DNA of 49,606 nt from Magnetococcales bacterium (GTDB lineage Bacteria; Pseudomonadota; Magnetococcia; Magnetococcales; DC0425bin3). The position numbers and the translations under genes are program-made. The notes below the pieces were generated by a model. That model did not search any database. It saw nothing but the letters and a program-made list of their open reading frames with translations, and was not told the DNA's origin. Location of the stretch: positions 9,516-59,121 of the forward strand of contig JADGCO010000006.1 in the NCBI GenBank assembly GCA_015228935.1, in the 5' to 3' direction. How positions within the stretch are numbered: the stretch's first letter is position 1; each line of letters opens with the position of its first letter. Positions 1-8,424 of this stretch are shown here, one piece after another.

Positions 1-205
1 AAAAAAACGAATGAAAAACTGGGATGGAGGTCCAGGAGGAAGGGCTGTGCCCTTCCTCTTGGCGGGGTTTGGGGCGGAGCCCCAATAAAATCTTTCTTCC
101 CAATTTTTTTTAGGGGTCTGGGGCGGAGCCCCAATAAAATCTTCCTTTCCAATTTTTTTTAGGGTTTGGGGCGGAGCCCCAATAAAATCTTTCTCTCCAA
201 TGAAC
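1..205. repeat. Dispersed intergenic repeat, copy A, with three tandem GC-hairpin modules
   Basis: A 12-nt arm at 34-45 (aggaggaagggc) pairs with 49-60 across a 3-nt loop, apart from one mismatch. Three modules of about 49 bp follow, each with the self-complementary core ggggcggagcccc (71-83, 120-132, 168-180), then aataaaatctt and a T-run. The same hairpin and core recur inverted at 8246-8372 and 21397-21540 and, more decayed, at 25490-25606. Only this copy has the core tripled. No ORF is credible here. It lies just beyond the stop of the dedA-like gene and may also act in transcript termination, which is inference. Confidence 0.85.
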
Positions 206-206
206 A

Positions 207-809
207 TCATCGATGCCTGCTGCGCTGCCACAGGACATATCCGAGCAGCACGAGTACGGCGAACCCGACTCCCCCCCCGATCACCAGTTTCAGATTGTCC
301 TGGAGCCATTGCCGGTTTTCGCCAATGACATACCCCAGAATGAGCAACACCACATTCCAGAGGGTGGCCCCCACCAGGGTGTAGAACGTGAAGGGAGCCA
401 GACGCATGCGGGCCAACCCGGCAGGCATGGAGACCAGGTGACGGATGCCGGGAATGAAACGTCCCGTAAAAATGGAAATTTCCCCATGGCGCTGCACAAA
501 CGTTTCGGTCTTGTCCAGGTGTTCCGGGGTGATCAAAAAATATTTGCCAAAACGCAGGATCAACGGGCGTCCCAGCCAATAGGCCAGATAATAGCTGCCC
601 AGGGAACCGGCAATACTCCCCAGGCTGGAAGAGAGGACAATCAGCCACGGGTCCAAACGTCCCTGGGAAGCCAGATAGCCGGCGGGAATCATGACCAGTT
701 CGGAAGGAACCGGCAGAATGGAACTCTCCGCCGCCATCAGGACAAAAATGGCGGTGTAGTTAAGCTGCCCCATCAGGGCCAGCAAATACTCGGTAAACTG
801 CTCACTCAT
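207..809 (-). CDS. DedA family (SNARE-associated/VTT domain) inner-membrane protein
   Basis: A 200-aa polytopic membrane protein. The DedA signature is visible: the re-entrant segment AAESSILPVPSELVMIPAGY near residues 22-41, a glycine-rich segment with GSIAGSLGSYYLAYWLGRP, and the RFIPGIRHLVSMPAGLARM motif around residues 106-124, followed by C-terminal hydrophobic helices. DedA proteins are inner-membrane transporters or scramblase-like proteins linked to membrane homeostasis and lipid-carrier recycling; the substrate here is unknown. The start at 809 is chosen because AAGGA lies 8 nt upstream. The frame stays open upstream to about 1061, but that part has no DedA similarity. It is convergent with nothing and divergent from ileS across a 275-nt gap. 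Confidence 0.9.
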   Translation of the reverse strand: MSEQFTEYLLALMGQLNYTAIFVLMAAESSILPVPSELVMIPAGYLASQGRLDPWLIVLSSSLGSIAGSLGSYYLAYWLGRPLILRFGKYFLITPEHLDKTETFVQRHGEISIFTGRFIPGIRHLVSMPAGLARMRLAPFTFYTLVGATLWNVVLLILGYVIGENRQWLQDNLKLVIGGGVGFAVLVLLGYVLWQRSRHR

Positions 810-1084
810 GCCTGGCATCCTTTCGTCGCTTCCTGCCCAATCATCCCTGATGAAAAAGACGGTCCCGGGTGACCAAAGCCACCCATCCGCCCAGTATACC
901 AGCATGCGCCCGGAAACGCTCGTGACCTTCTGCACGCCCGACATCACCGGCTGGCAGATTGCCAGCACTTGACGCGCTGTATGATCCATGTTTATTGTAA
1001 ATTGGACATGGCGATTGTCTTGCAGGACCAGATCCCCTCCCGACAAAATCACCCCCATCACTCAATAAATGTTCTGGTGTCAGG

Positions 1085-4000
1085 ATGTACAAGAAGGTCG
1101 ATAAATCTCTCGATTTTGTGGCCATCGAGAAAAAGTTTCTCAAATTTTGGCAAGAAAATCGTATTTTTTCCAAACTGAAAAAGAAAAACGCCACCGGCAG
1201 CATCTGGTCGTTCCAGGATGGCCCCATCACGGCGAACAATCCCATGGGCGTCCATCACGCCTGGGGCCGCTCGCTGAAAGACATCTTCCAGCGCTATCAC
1301 GCCATGCTGGGCGACCAACTGCGCTACCAGAACGGTTTTGACTGCCAGGGCCTGTGGGTGGAAGTGGAAATCGAAAAAGAACATGCCTTCAAGTCAAAGA
1401 AGGATATTCTTGAATTCGGCATGGATCGTTTTGTCCGGGCCTGCAAGGAACGGGTCTTGACCTTTGCCGCCAAACAGACAGAACAATCGATCCGCCTCGG
1501 TTATTGGATGGATTGGGACGATCCGGACCAGTTGCGCCGCCTGCAAAAAGCCCTGCATGACCAGCAACCCGAAGTCACTTATACGACAGCCTCCGGAAAA
1601 ACCATCACGGCCCCGCCAGAACAGATCATCGCCAATCTGGGCAGCCCCGACTATGGCGGCAGCTATTTCACCTTCTCCGACGAGAACAACTACACCATCT
1701 GGGGATTCCTGAAAAAGTGTCACACCGAAGGACACATCTATCGCGGCACGGATGTGATGACTTGGTGCCCCCGGTGCGGCACGGGACTCTCCCAGATGGA
1801 AGTCGCCGAAGGCCGCCGGATCACGGAACACACCTCGGTCTATGTCCGCTTTCCCCTCCGGGAACGAGACAAAGAGGCCTTCCTGGTCTGGACCACCACC
1901 CCCTGGACCCTCACCTCCAATGTGGCCGTCGCCATCAATCCGGACATGACCTATCTGAAGATTCGGCATGGGGGCTGGATCTACTATGTTGGCAAGGAAA
2001 ATTTCACCCACAAACGCCGTCAGGACCTGGAGGCCGAAGGACAAAAACGCACGGCCAACCTGCCCTCTCTGGCGCAGATTCTGAGCGGTCTGGGCGGCGC
2101 GGCGGACGTGCTGGCAGAACTGCCCGGCACCGATCTGCTCGGCCTGACCTACAACGGCCCCTGCGACGAATTGCCTGCCCAGCAAACCCCGGGCGGCGTC
2201 ACCCCGTTCGGTCCCACCCCCGGCGTGGCAGCGAGCGCCAGCACCTGCCATCGTGCCATCCCCTGGAAAGAGATCAGTGGCACGGAAGGAACCGGTATCG
2301 TGCATATCGCCCCGGGTTGCGGTACGGAAGACTACCATCTGGGCAAGGAACATGGCCTGGCCATCGTGGCCCCCCTCGATGACAACGGCATCTTTCTGGA
2401 ACCGTTCGGCCCCTATGCCGGCCAGAATGTCCTGACCATCGCCCAAACCATGGTCAACGATCTGAAAAGCAAGGGAATCCTGATCGCCAGGGAACAATAC
2501 CCCCATGTCTACCCGCACTGCTGGCGCTGCAAGACCGAACTGATCTTCCGCCTCATCGACGGCTGGTACATCGACATGCGTTGGCGAGACCAGATCAAAA
2601 AAGTGGTCCCGGAAATTCGCTGGATCCCAGCCGATGGCGAAGCCCGCGAGCTGGATTGGCTGCACAACATGGGCGATTGGCTGATTTCCAAAAAACGCTT
2701 TTGGGGTCTGGCGCTGCCCATCTGGGAGTGCCATGCCTGCAACTGGTTCACGGTCATCGGCGGTGCCGAGGAACTCAAGACCAGGGCCGTGGCCGGCTGG
2801 GAAGCCTTTGCGGGCCACTCCCCGCACCGGCCCTATATCGATCAGGTCAAAATCACCTGTGAGCAGTGCGGCCAACTGGCCAGCCGCGTGGACGATGTCG
2901 GCAACCCCTGGCTGGACGCCGGTATCGTTCCCTTCAGCACCGTGCGCTACAACAGCGACCGTCCCTACTGGCAGGATCACTTTCCAGCCGACATGGTCAT
3001 CGAATGTTTCCCGGGGCAATTTCGCAACTGGTTCTATTCACTGCTGGCCATGAGCGTCAAACTGGAAGGACGCGCCCCGTTCAAAACCCTGCTGGGACAC
3101 GCCCTGGTGCGCGACGAACAGGGCAAGGAGATGCACAAATCCGCCGGCAATGCCATCTTTTTCGATGACGCCGCCGACATTCTGGGCGCGGATGTGATGC
3201 GGTATCTCTACGCCGGGCAAAATCCGGGTACCAATCTCAATTTTCCCCGCCTGGATCACAAGGACAACAAAACCGTCCACCCCGATGCCGAAGTGCGCCG
3301 CAAGCTGCTGACCTTCTGGAACTGTTACAGCTTTTTTGTCTCCTATGCCCAGGTGGACCAGTGGTCCCCCGGCCCCGAGGATCCCCCACCGGCAGCCCGT
3401 CCCCAGCCGGATCGCTGGATTCTCAGCCGCCTGCAACTGCTGATCCAGCAGGCCCACGATGCCTATCGCGATGCCGCCGTGCATCGGTTCATGGAACATT
3501 TTGAACGGTTTGTCGATGAACTGTCCAACTGGTACCTGCGCCGCTCCCGGCGCCGGTTCTGGGGCGATGGCGTGTCGGCGGACAAACGGGCCGGCTATGC
3601 CACCCTGCACACAACCCTGATCACCTGTGTGGACCTGCTGGCACCGATCCTCCCCTTCCTGACCGAAGAGATCTACCAGAATCTCCTCCGCAGCGTGGAC
3701 CCGACAGCCCCGGAATCGGTCCATCTGCGCAGCTTTCCCCAGGCCAGGACAGAGTTGCGGGATGCCCTTCTCGAACAACAGATGGAGAGCGTCCTCAAAG
3801 TCAAAAACATGGTCCTGGCCCTGCGCAACGAGGGGCGCATCAAAACCAAACAACCCCTGGGTCGCATTCGGGTCCTGCCCAGCGACCCGCAGGAAGAGGC
3901 CGTTTTGCGTGATCCGTCCCTCGTCGGGCAGATCCTGGACGAGTGCAACATTAAAAATCTCGTCATCCTGGACAATGCCGAAGGGATCCAGGTCAAGGTG

Positions 4001-4519
4001 CGCCCCAACTACCGCACGCTGGGTGCCAAGGCCGAAAAACAGATGCAACAGGTGGCAGCCCGCATTGCCGCCGCCGATGCGGCCCAATTGCAACAAACCG
4101 TTGCCGGTGGCAAATCCTGGCTGCTGGAACTCGACGATGGCCGGGAACTGGAAATCACCGCCCTCGACCTGCAATTTTCCTGGGATGCCGGTCCCGACCA
4201 GTTGGCCGGACGCGACAAAGGCACCCTCGTCGTGCTGGAAACAGGCATCACGCCGGAACTGGCTGCGGAAGGCATGGCCAGAAATTTCAACCGCCTGGCC
4301 CAAAATCTGCGCCGGGACACCGGCCTGGAAATTACCGACCGCATCCGCATTCTCTTCGATGGCCCGGAATCCCTGGTCCAGGCCATTCAGATCCACCACA
4401 CCCTGCTCTGTCAGGAGCTGCTGGCCCAGGAGATCACCCATCAACCCGGTCTCCAGACGGGCGCGGCCCTCAAACTGGAAAGCACCTCATTGCGTATCGC
4501 TCTGGAGAAACTGGCATGA
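1085..4519 (+). CDS. ileS: Isoleucine--tRNA ligase, large divergent form
   Basis: A cytoplasmic class I aminoacyl-tRNA synthetase of 1144 aa that charges tRNA-Ile. The HIGH-type signature appears as GVHHAWGR near residue 55 and the KMSKS-type signature as EMHKSAGN near residue 682. The editing (CP1) domain is marked by VWTTTPWTLTSNVAVAINP and by HIAPGCGTEDYHLG. Several CxxC pairs (WCPRCG, HCWRCK, ECHAC, CEQCG) could bind zinc. The long C-terminal anticodon-binding region is complete. Wording around the HIGH motif (PITANNPMGVHHAWGR) differs from the usual bacterial PTANG form and resembles a minority, eukaryote-like IleRS lineage. The SD before 1085 is weak. The stop overlaps the ppk2 start (ATGA). 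Confidence 0.95.
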   Translation: MYKKVDKSLDFVAIEKKFLKFWQENRIFSKLKKKNATGSIWSFQDGPITANNPMGVHHAWGRSLKDIFQRYHAMLGDQLRYQNGFDCQGLWVEVEIEKEHAFKSKKDILEFGMDRFVRACKERVLTFAAKQTEQSIRLGYWMDWDDPDQLRRLQKALHDQQPEVTYTTASGKTITAPPEQIIANLGSPDYGGSYFTFSDENNYTIWGFLKKCHTEGHIYRGTDVMTWCPRCGTGLSQMEVAEGRRITEHTSVYVRFPLRERDKEAFLVWTTTPWTLTSNVAVAINPDMTYLKIRHGGWIYYVGKENFTHKRRQDLEAEGQKRTANLPSLAQILSGLGGAADVLAELPGTDLLGLTYNGPCDELPAQQTPGGVTPFGPTPGVAASASTCHRAIPWKEISGTEGTGIVHIAPGCGTEDYHLGKEHGLAIVAPLDDNGIFLEPFGPYAGQNVLTIAQTMVNDLKSKGILIAREQYPHVYPHCWRCKTELIFRLIDGWYIDMRWRDQIKKVVPEIRWIPADGEARELDWLHNMGDWLISKKRFWGLALPIWECHACNWFTVIGGAEELKTRAVAGWEAFAGHSPHRPYIDQVKITCEQCGQLASRVDDVGNPWLDAGIVPFSTVRYNSDRPYWQDHFPADMVIECFPGQFRNWFYSLLAMSVKLEGRAPFKTLLGHALVRDEQGKEMHKSAGNAIFFDDAADILGADVMRYLYAGQNPGTNLNFPRLDHKDNKTVHPDAEVRRKLLTFWNCYSFFVSYAQVDQWSPGPEDPPPAARPQPDRWILSRLQLLIQQAHDAYRDAAVHRFMEHFERFVDELSNWYLRRSRRRFWGDGVSADKRAGYATLHTTLITCVDLLAPILPFLTEEIYQNLLRSVDPTAPESVHLRSFPQARTELRDALLEQQMESVLKVKNMVLALRNEGRIKTKQPLGRIRVLPSDPQEEAVLRDPSLVGQILDECNIKNLVILDNAEGIQVKVRPNYRTLGAKAEKQMQQVAARIAAADAAQLQQTVAGGKSWLLELDDGRELEITALDLQFSWDAGPDQLAGRDKGTLVVLETGITPELAAEGMARNFNRLAQNLRRDTGLEITDRIRILFDGPESLVQAIQIHHTLLCQELLAQEITHQPGLQTGAALKLESTSLRIALEKLA

Positions 4520-5472
4520 TTCCGGACTCCCCTCCCCCGCCGGCTGCAAACGTGAATCCGTCCCCTCCGCCAGCCGACCCGTCCCTGGCAACCCGGGAAG
4601 AACTCCTGACCCTGGTGCAGCATCAATCCCGGGAAATGGAACTTTTGAAAAACGAAGTCAAAAGATTGCGGGAAAACACCTCCAGGGCCGTCCAGGAACG
4701 GATACAGGAGGATGATTTAAAGCCGTACCAGGCGGAACTGATCAAGATGCAGCATCACCTGGAGGTCAAGGAGATGCGCATGATCGTCATCCTCGAAGGC
4801 CGGGATGGGGCCGGCAAGGGGGGAACCCTGCGCCGCATCACCCGTTACATGAACGAAAAGCACTATCGCGTCGTGGCCCTGGGCAAGCCCACCGACGTGC
4901 AGCGTACCCAGTGGTTTTTTCAACGTTATGTCGAGCAGTTTCCCAGCGGCGGCGAGGTGGTCTTCTTTGACCGGAGCTGGTACAACCGGGCCATGGTGGA
5001 ACCGGTCTTCAAGTTTTGTACCGAGCGCCAATACCAGGATTTCATGCTGGCCGTGACCGGTTTTGAACAGGACATCGTTCGGCAGGGCACCATTCTGGTC
5101 AAGACCTACTTCAGTGTGTCCAAGGAGGTGCAACAGGCTCGTTTTGACCGCCGCCGCAACGATCCGTTGCGCAACTGGAAATTGAGCGAGGTCGATCTTC
5201 AGGCCCAGGATCACTGGGATGATTTCACCAACATGAAATATTTCATGCTGAAACGGACCCACACCCAGGAGGCCCCCTGGACCCTCATCCGCTCCGACAA
5301 CAAGCACAAGGCCCGCCTGAACGCCATGAAAGTGGTCCTGAATGCCGTTCCCTACCCGGATCGCAACCCGGACCTGGACTATGTTCCCGACCCCGAAGTG
5401 GTGGTCTCCGGCCAGCAGGAACTGGAATTGATGGACGCACAACGGATTCAGGAGGGAAAATTCACTCTTTGA
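4516..5472 (+). CDS. ppk2: Polyphosphate kinase 2 family protein
   Basis: A 318-aa protein of the PPK2 family, which transfers phosphate between polyphosphate and nucleoside di- or monophosphates. The P-loop (EGRDGAGKGG) lies near residues 95-104, the Walker B-like FDRSWYNR near residues 153-160, and the lid segment FDRRRNDPLRNWKLS near residues 212-226. The single-domain length suits a one-domain PPK2. The first ~75 residues are proline-rich and then coiled-coil-like. It starts inside the ileS stop codon, so translation is probably coupled. Pairing a tRNA synthetase with a nucleotide-recycling kinase is unusual but may be chance. Whether it makes GTP, ATP or uses AMP cannot be told from sequence alone. 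Confidence 0.92.
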   Translation: MIPDSPPPPAANVNPSPPPADPSLATREELLTLVQHQSREMELLKNEVKRLRENTSRAVQERIQEDDLKPYQAELIKMQHHLEVKEMRMIVILEGRDGAGKGGTLRRITRYMNEKHYRVVALGKPTDVQRTQWFFQRYVEQFPSGGEVVFFDRSWYNRAMVEPVFKFCTERQYQDFMLAVTGFEQDIVRQGTILVKTYFSVSKEVQQARFDRRRNDPLRNWKLSEVDLQAQDHWDDFTNMKYFMLKRTHTQEAPWTLIRSDNKHKARLNAMKVVLNAVPYPDRNPDLDYVPDPEVVVSGQQELELMDAQRIQEGKFTL

Positions 5473-5553
5473 GACGAAGGGCATACGCACGATGGCATCC
5501 GGTACCCTATCGTTGAAATCATGGCGACGTCATGATTCCGGGAAAAGATACCC

Positions 5554-5841
5554 TCACGATCCGTGGTGGATATCAGCCATGGCTTGGCTAAGTATTGTGT
5601 CATCGATACCCCGCTGCTTCAGGCTTTTAATGAATGCATCCAGAGGCGAGTTCTCAAGCCGCTCTTTGTCAACGCGCAATCCTTGACCAATATAGTGACG
5701 GATCAAGGGCTGATATCCCGAAAAACCCAGAAGCGGAGCCATTTGTTTCATCTCTTCAACCACATCCTCCGGCATGCGCAACGAGATTGTGGATATAGGG
5801 CGATCCTTTTGCATCCGTTTTTTTAATTCACTGGTCTTCAT
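5554..5841 (-). CDS. CopG-like antitoxin partner of BrnT
   Basis: A 95-aa protein beginning MKTSELKKRMQ. A ribbon-helix-helix-like core follows (RPISTISLRMPEDVVEEMKQ, then PLIRHYIGQGL), as in CopG-family antitoxins that bind DNA and neutralise a toxin. Its ATG at 5841 lies inside the end of the BrnT-like gene, which stops at 5828; this toxin-first order with overlap is normal for BrnT systems. The family predicts autoregulation of the promoter upstream of brnT. The operator itself was not identified. The frame extends upstream inside brnT, but that part is a shadow. Confidence 0.8.
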   Translation of the reverse strand: MKTSELKKRMQKDRPISTISLRMPEDVVEEMKQMAPLLGFSGYQPLIRHYIGQGLRVDKERLENSPLDAFIKSLKQRGIDDTILSQAMADIHHGS

Positions 5842-6124
5842 AGATTTTTCTTTCCGACTTGGTGGCCTTGCGGGCGGAAACAATGCGAAAAATGTCCCCG
5901 ATCTGCTGGATATGGACCACGAACAACAAGTGACCTGTAGCATCCTCTCCAATGATGGCATCCCGAGTCTCTTCTTGTTGGCTGGCATCCACTATGCAGA
6001 AAAAAGGATCAAAGAAAGCCTCACAGGCATGTTTGAAACTGACGCCATGCTTGGTTTGATTGACACGTGCTTTCTGAACATTCCATACAAAAGAGATGCC
6101 CTGAAAATTATAAGTCGCGTCCAT
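5828..6124 (-). CDS. brnT: BrnT family ribonuclease toxin
   Basis: A 98-aa protein with the BrnT pattern: an N-terminal FVWNVQKARVNQTKHGVSF segment (residues ~12-30), FFDPFF, then IGEDATGHLLFVVHI and the basic C-terminal RIVSARKATKSERKIYE. BrnT toxins are RelE-fold ribonucleases that cleave mRNA and arrest translation until bound by their antitoxin. The sequence appears intact, with the KHGVSF histidine and the SARKAT motif present. It overlaps the antitoxin gene by 14 nt. The ATG at 6124 fits the family start; the SD is poor. Confidence 0.88.
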   Translation of the reverse strand: MDATYNFQGISFVWNVQKARVNQTKHGVSFKHACEAFFDPFFCIVDASQQEETRDAIIGEDATGHLLFVVHIQQIGDIFRIVSARKATKSERKIYEDQ

Positions 6125-6387
6125 GCTGGATTTTTGCTGAAAGTATTCATTCTGTCAATACATGACTTGGCTCAACAATCATCAAAAGTGTGACGTTGCA
6201 GGAGAGAGTTGCCTGGATGAGTCGTCATGCACGAATGTCTACACGATCCGAAAAGAGTGATGTCCCATAAGGTTATCCAAAACAATCGGTCAGGTCACCG
6301 GAGAACACCACCACCAACAAAGATAGACAAGGCAATCAACAAAGGTAGACAAGGCGATAAAGTTAAACCCAGTCCGGTACGAACAGA
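6125..6387. other. Intergenic region upstream of brnT and downstream of the alcohol dehydrogenase
   Basis: 263 nt with no credible gene. The brnT promoter should lie at the left end, read leftward. An imperfect direct repeat is visible around 6317-6355 (agatagacaaggcaatcaac then aggtagacaaggcgataaag). No clear rho-independent terminator was found for the dehydrogenase gene, which ends at 6388. Confidence 0.5.
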
Positions 6388-7581
6388 TCACCGGAGCCGC
6401 CTCTGGAGAATCTCCCGTACCTCGGCAGCCGTCAGGATCAGGGGGTTGGTTTTCATGCTGGAGCCGCCGCTTTTGGCGACGACAAGATCCATGTCCGCCA
6501 CGTCAAAACCGGCTGGAACGAGGGGGGAAATTTCCAGACGCCGCACCCACTCCCGCAGGGTCGTCACCAGGGTGACAAGGCCCTCGTCCAACGCAAGATG
6601 CCGCCGCACAAGCAGGGCACCGATCCGGGCATATTTTTTCAGGGCCGGATTGGCCGGTTCTCTCTGTTGCATGGCCTGGATGTTGATTGCCGTGGCTTCG
6701 GCCAGCAGGGTCCCGCACACCACACCATGCGCAATGGTGGTATACGCGCCCAACGGGGAGGCGAGACCATGCACCACCCCCAGGCCGGTCTGCGCCAGAC
6801 AAATACCCGACAACAGGGAAGCATAGGCCAGACGTGAACGACCGGCAGCGGCCTCGGCTGTACCCTCCCAGGCCGCAAAAAAACCATCCCGAAAGGCCCG
6901 CATGCCGGACAAGGCCAGGGTATCGGTCATGGGATTGGCGCGGGTGGAAACATAGGCCTCCAGGAGTTGCGTGAAGGCATCCATGGCATGGGCAGCCAGC
7001 AAAGGCCGGGGCGCGGAAACCAGACACTCCGGATCAACCACCGCCACCCGGGCCACGAGTTTTTCATCCCGGAACGATTTTTTGAACCCCTCGCGTCCAT
7101 GGCGACTGAGAACGGCATTTTTGGTGGCCTCGCTGCCGGTTCCCGCCGTCGTGGGAACCGCCACCAGGGGCACTGCCGGACCCGCATAGGGAAGCTGGGG
7201 ACCGACCCCTTCCAAATGGTCCATGACCGTGCGTCCGGTACGCAGCAAACCGGCAATGGCTTTGCCCGCATCCAGCACACTCCCTCCCCCCACGGCCAGA
7301 ACACACTCAATCCCCGCTCCCCCAAAACGGGAAACCGCTGCATCAACCAGTTCAGGTGACGGTTCACCCGCAACCCGCACCTGTTCCCAGTGCAAACCAT
7401 GCTCTGTCATGGCCTGTTGCAGCAACGGCCACTGACCACCCCGGGTCAGGGAGCTGTCGCCAGTCACCAACAGGACACGTTGACCAAATGCCGCCGCCTC
7501 GCCTGCCGCCCGGGGCAGAACCCCGGCACCAAAAACAATCCGGGGCAGGGCGGCCATGGTAAAACCTTCCAGGGGAAACAT
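6388..7581 (-). CDS. Iron-containing (group III) alcohol dehydrogenase family protein
   Basis: A 397-aa oxidoreductase of the Fe-ADH family. The NAD(P)-binding GGGSVLDAGKA lies near residue 97 and PTTAGTGSEATKNAV near residue 145. The metal site region reads HAMDAFTQLLEAYVS, VHGLASPLGAY and IAHGVVCGTLL. The His that usually follows the metal-binding Asp (D-x-x-T-H) is Gln here; this occurs in a known subgroup, so the enzyme need not be dead. Start 7581 is preferred over 7590 because AGGA sits 8 nt upstream of 7581 but abuts 7590. It follows the LsrG-like gene by 5 nt, so the two are one operon. Substrate unknown. Confidence 0.9.
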   Translation of the reverse strand: MFPLEGFTMAALPRIVFGAGVLPRAAGEAAAFGQRVLLVTGDSSLTRGGQWPLLQQAMTEHGLHWEQVRVAGEPSPELVDAAVSRFGGAGIECVLAVGGGSVLDAGKAIAGLLRTGRTVMDHLEGVGPQLPYAGPAVPLVAVPTTAGTGSEATKNAVLSRHGREGFKKSFRDEKLVARVAVVDPECLVSAPRPLLAAHAMDAFTQLLEAYVSTRANPMTDTLALSGMRAFRDGFFAAWEGTAEAAAGRSRLAYASLLSGICLAQTGLGVVHGLASPLGAYTTIAHGVVCGTLLAEATAINIQAMQQREPANPALKKYARIGALLVRRHLALDEGLVTLVTTLREWVRRLEISPLVPAGFDVADMDLVVAKSGGSSMKTNPLILTAAEVREILQRRLR

Positions 7582-7586
7582 ATAAT

Positions 7587-7883
7587 TCATCCTTTTGGAA
7601 ACAAGCCATTGAAAGGCATGCCCTGGCGGGGTTGCGCCATCATGGGTGCCACGGTATCCCGCCATCGCAGATAATGGGCGGTCTCTTTGTGGGCCGCTGC
7701 TGCCGCCGCCGAAACATAGGCTTCGTATAAAATAAACCGGGTTGGATCGCCCGGATCCTGGAGGACATCAAACCGCCGGTTGCCTGTTTCCCGAACCGAA
7801 TGTTCATGGTTGATGCGGGTTGCCTCAATGAAAGCCGCCGTGAATTCGGGTTTGACCGCAACATGGACGAGCGTGACATGCAT
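7587..7883 (-). CDS. LsrG-like antibiotic-biosynthesis-monooxygenase (ABM) fold protein
   Basis: A 98-aa dimeric alpha/beta-barrel family member. MHVTLVHVAVKPE, RFDVLQDP, RFILYEAY, HKETAHYLRW and the ending FNGLFP closely follow E. coli LsrG, which isomerises phosphorylated autoinducer-2 (P-AI-2). The rest of the lsr set (lsrK, lsrF, transporter) is absent from the window. Its operon partner is an iron-type alcohol dehydrogenase, so the pair may instead handle another small carbonyl or quinone; that is inference. The ATG at 7883 is supported by GGGGAG seven nt upstream. Confidence 0.85.
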   Translation of the reverse strand: MHVTLVHVAVKPEFTAAFIEATRINHEHSVRETGNRRFDVLQDPGDPTRFILYEAYVSAAAAAAHKETAHYLRWRDTVAPMMAQPRQGMPFNGLFPKG

Positions 7884-8245
7884 GATCCGTCTCCCCTTTT
7901 TGACCAAAGGACCACAAAAAAACAAGCTGCCATTGAATCAGAGAGGGTACCCCGCAACAGCATTCTTGTCCAAGGGGAACACTCTCCCTGATCGTTGCCG
8001 CATCTTCGGAAATTCCAGCAACGTTTAAAAAACCGACATGGAGGTCCCGATGCAACCATCGATTGCCATGGTATTCAATATTATATTTAAAAATATAAAT
8101 TATTTTTTCTATACACCATCTTTTTTCAATGTCTATACTGGGATTGAAATCTACCAGAAAGATAAGATATTTAATAAATATTTTGTGTTCCGCAGTATAT
8201 TTTATAAAATTTAAGATGTTCAGATTTCTCCTGAGAGGATGTCTA
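7884..8245. other. AT-rich intergenic region
   Basis: This holds the promoter region of the LsrG-like gene at its left end (reading leftward). From about 8065 to 8240 the sequence is strongly AT-rich (for example atattatatttaaaaata near 8080), in sharp contrast to the GC-rich genes around it. No gene, tRNA or clear terminator was seen. It borders repeat copy B. Confidence 0.55.
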
Positions 8246-8372
8246 TTAACCCTCGGATAAAAAAAATTTGAAAGGAAGACTTTATTGGGACTCCGCCCCA
8301 AACCCCGCCAGGAGGAAGGGCACAGCCCTTCCTCCTGGACCTCCATCCCAGTTTTTCATTCTTTTTTTTGAA
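8246..8372. repeat. Dispersed intergenic repeat, copy B
   Basis: Inverted relative to copy A. It carries ggataaa, then aggaagactttattggg with the GC core (gactccgcccc), then a perfect 12-bp hairpin: aggaggaagggc, loop aca, gcccttcctcct, at about 8310-8336. It ends with cctccatcccagtttttca and a T-run, matching the other copies almost base for base. It sits 50 nt before the first chemoreceptor gene. Confidence 0.88.
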
Positions 8373-8424
8373 ATTAACATGTTATTAGACAGCCTCTCAA
8401 TCCAGAGCCGGGTGGGGGACAAAA

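Noticed and set aside
810-1061. N-terminal extension of the dedA-like gene
   Set aside because: The frame is open, but the extension is not hydrophobic or DedA-like, and the ATG at 809 has a well-placed SD.
1394-3019. Long minus-strand open frame opposite ileS
   Set aside because: It is antisense to well-conserved ileS codons and has no family motifs; a shadow of high-GC third positions.
8065-8245. AT-rich tract as a replication origin or horizontally acquired promoter island
   Set aside because: No DnaA boxes or iterons were seen, and nothing beyond AT richness supports it.
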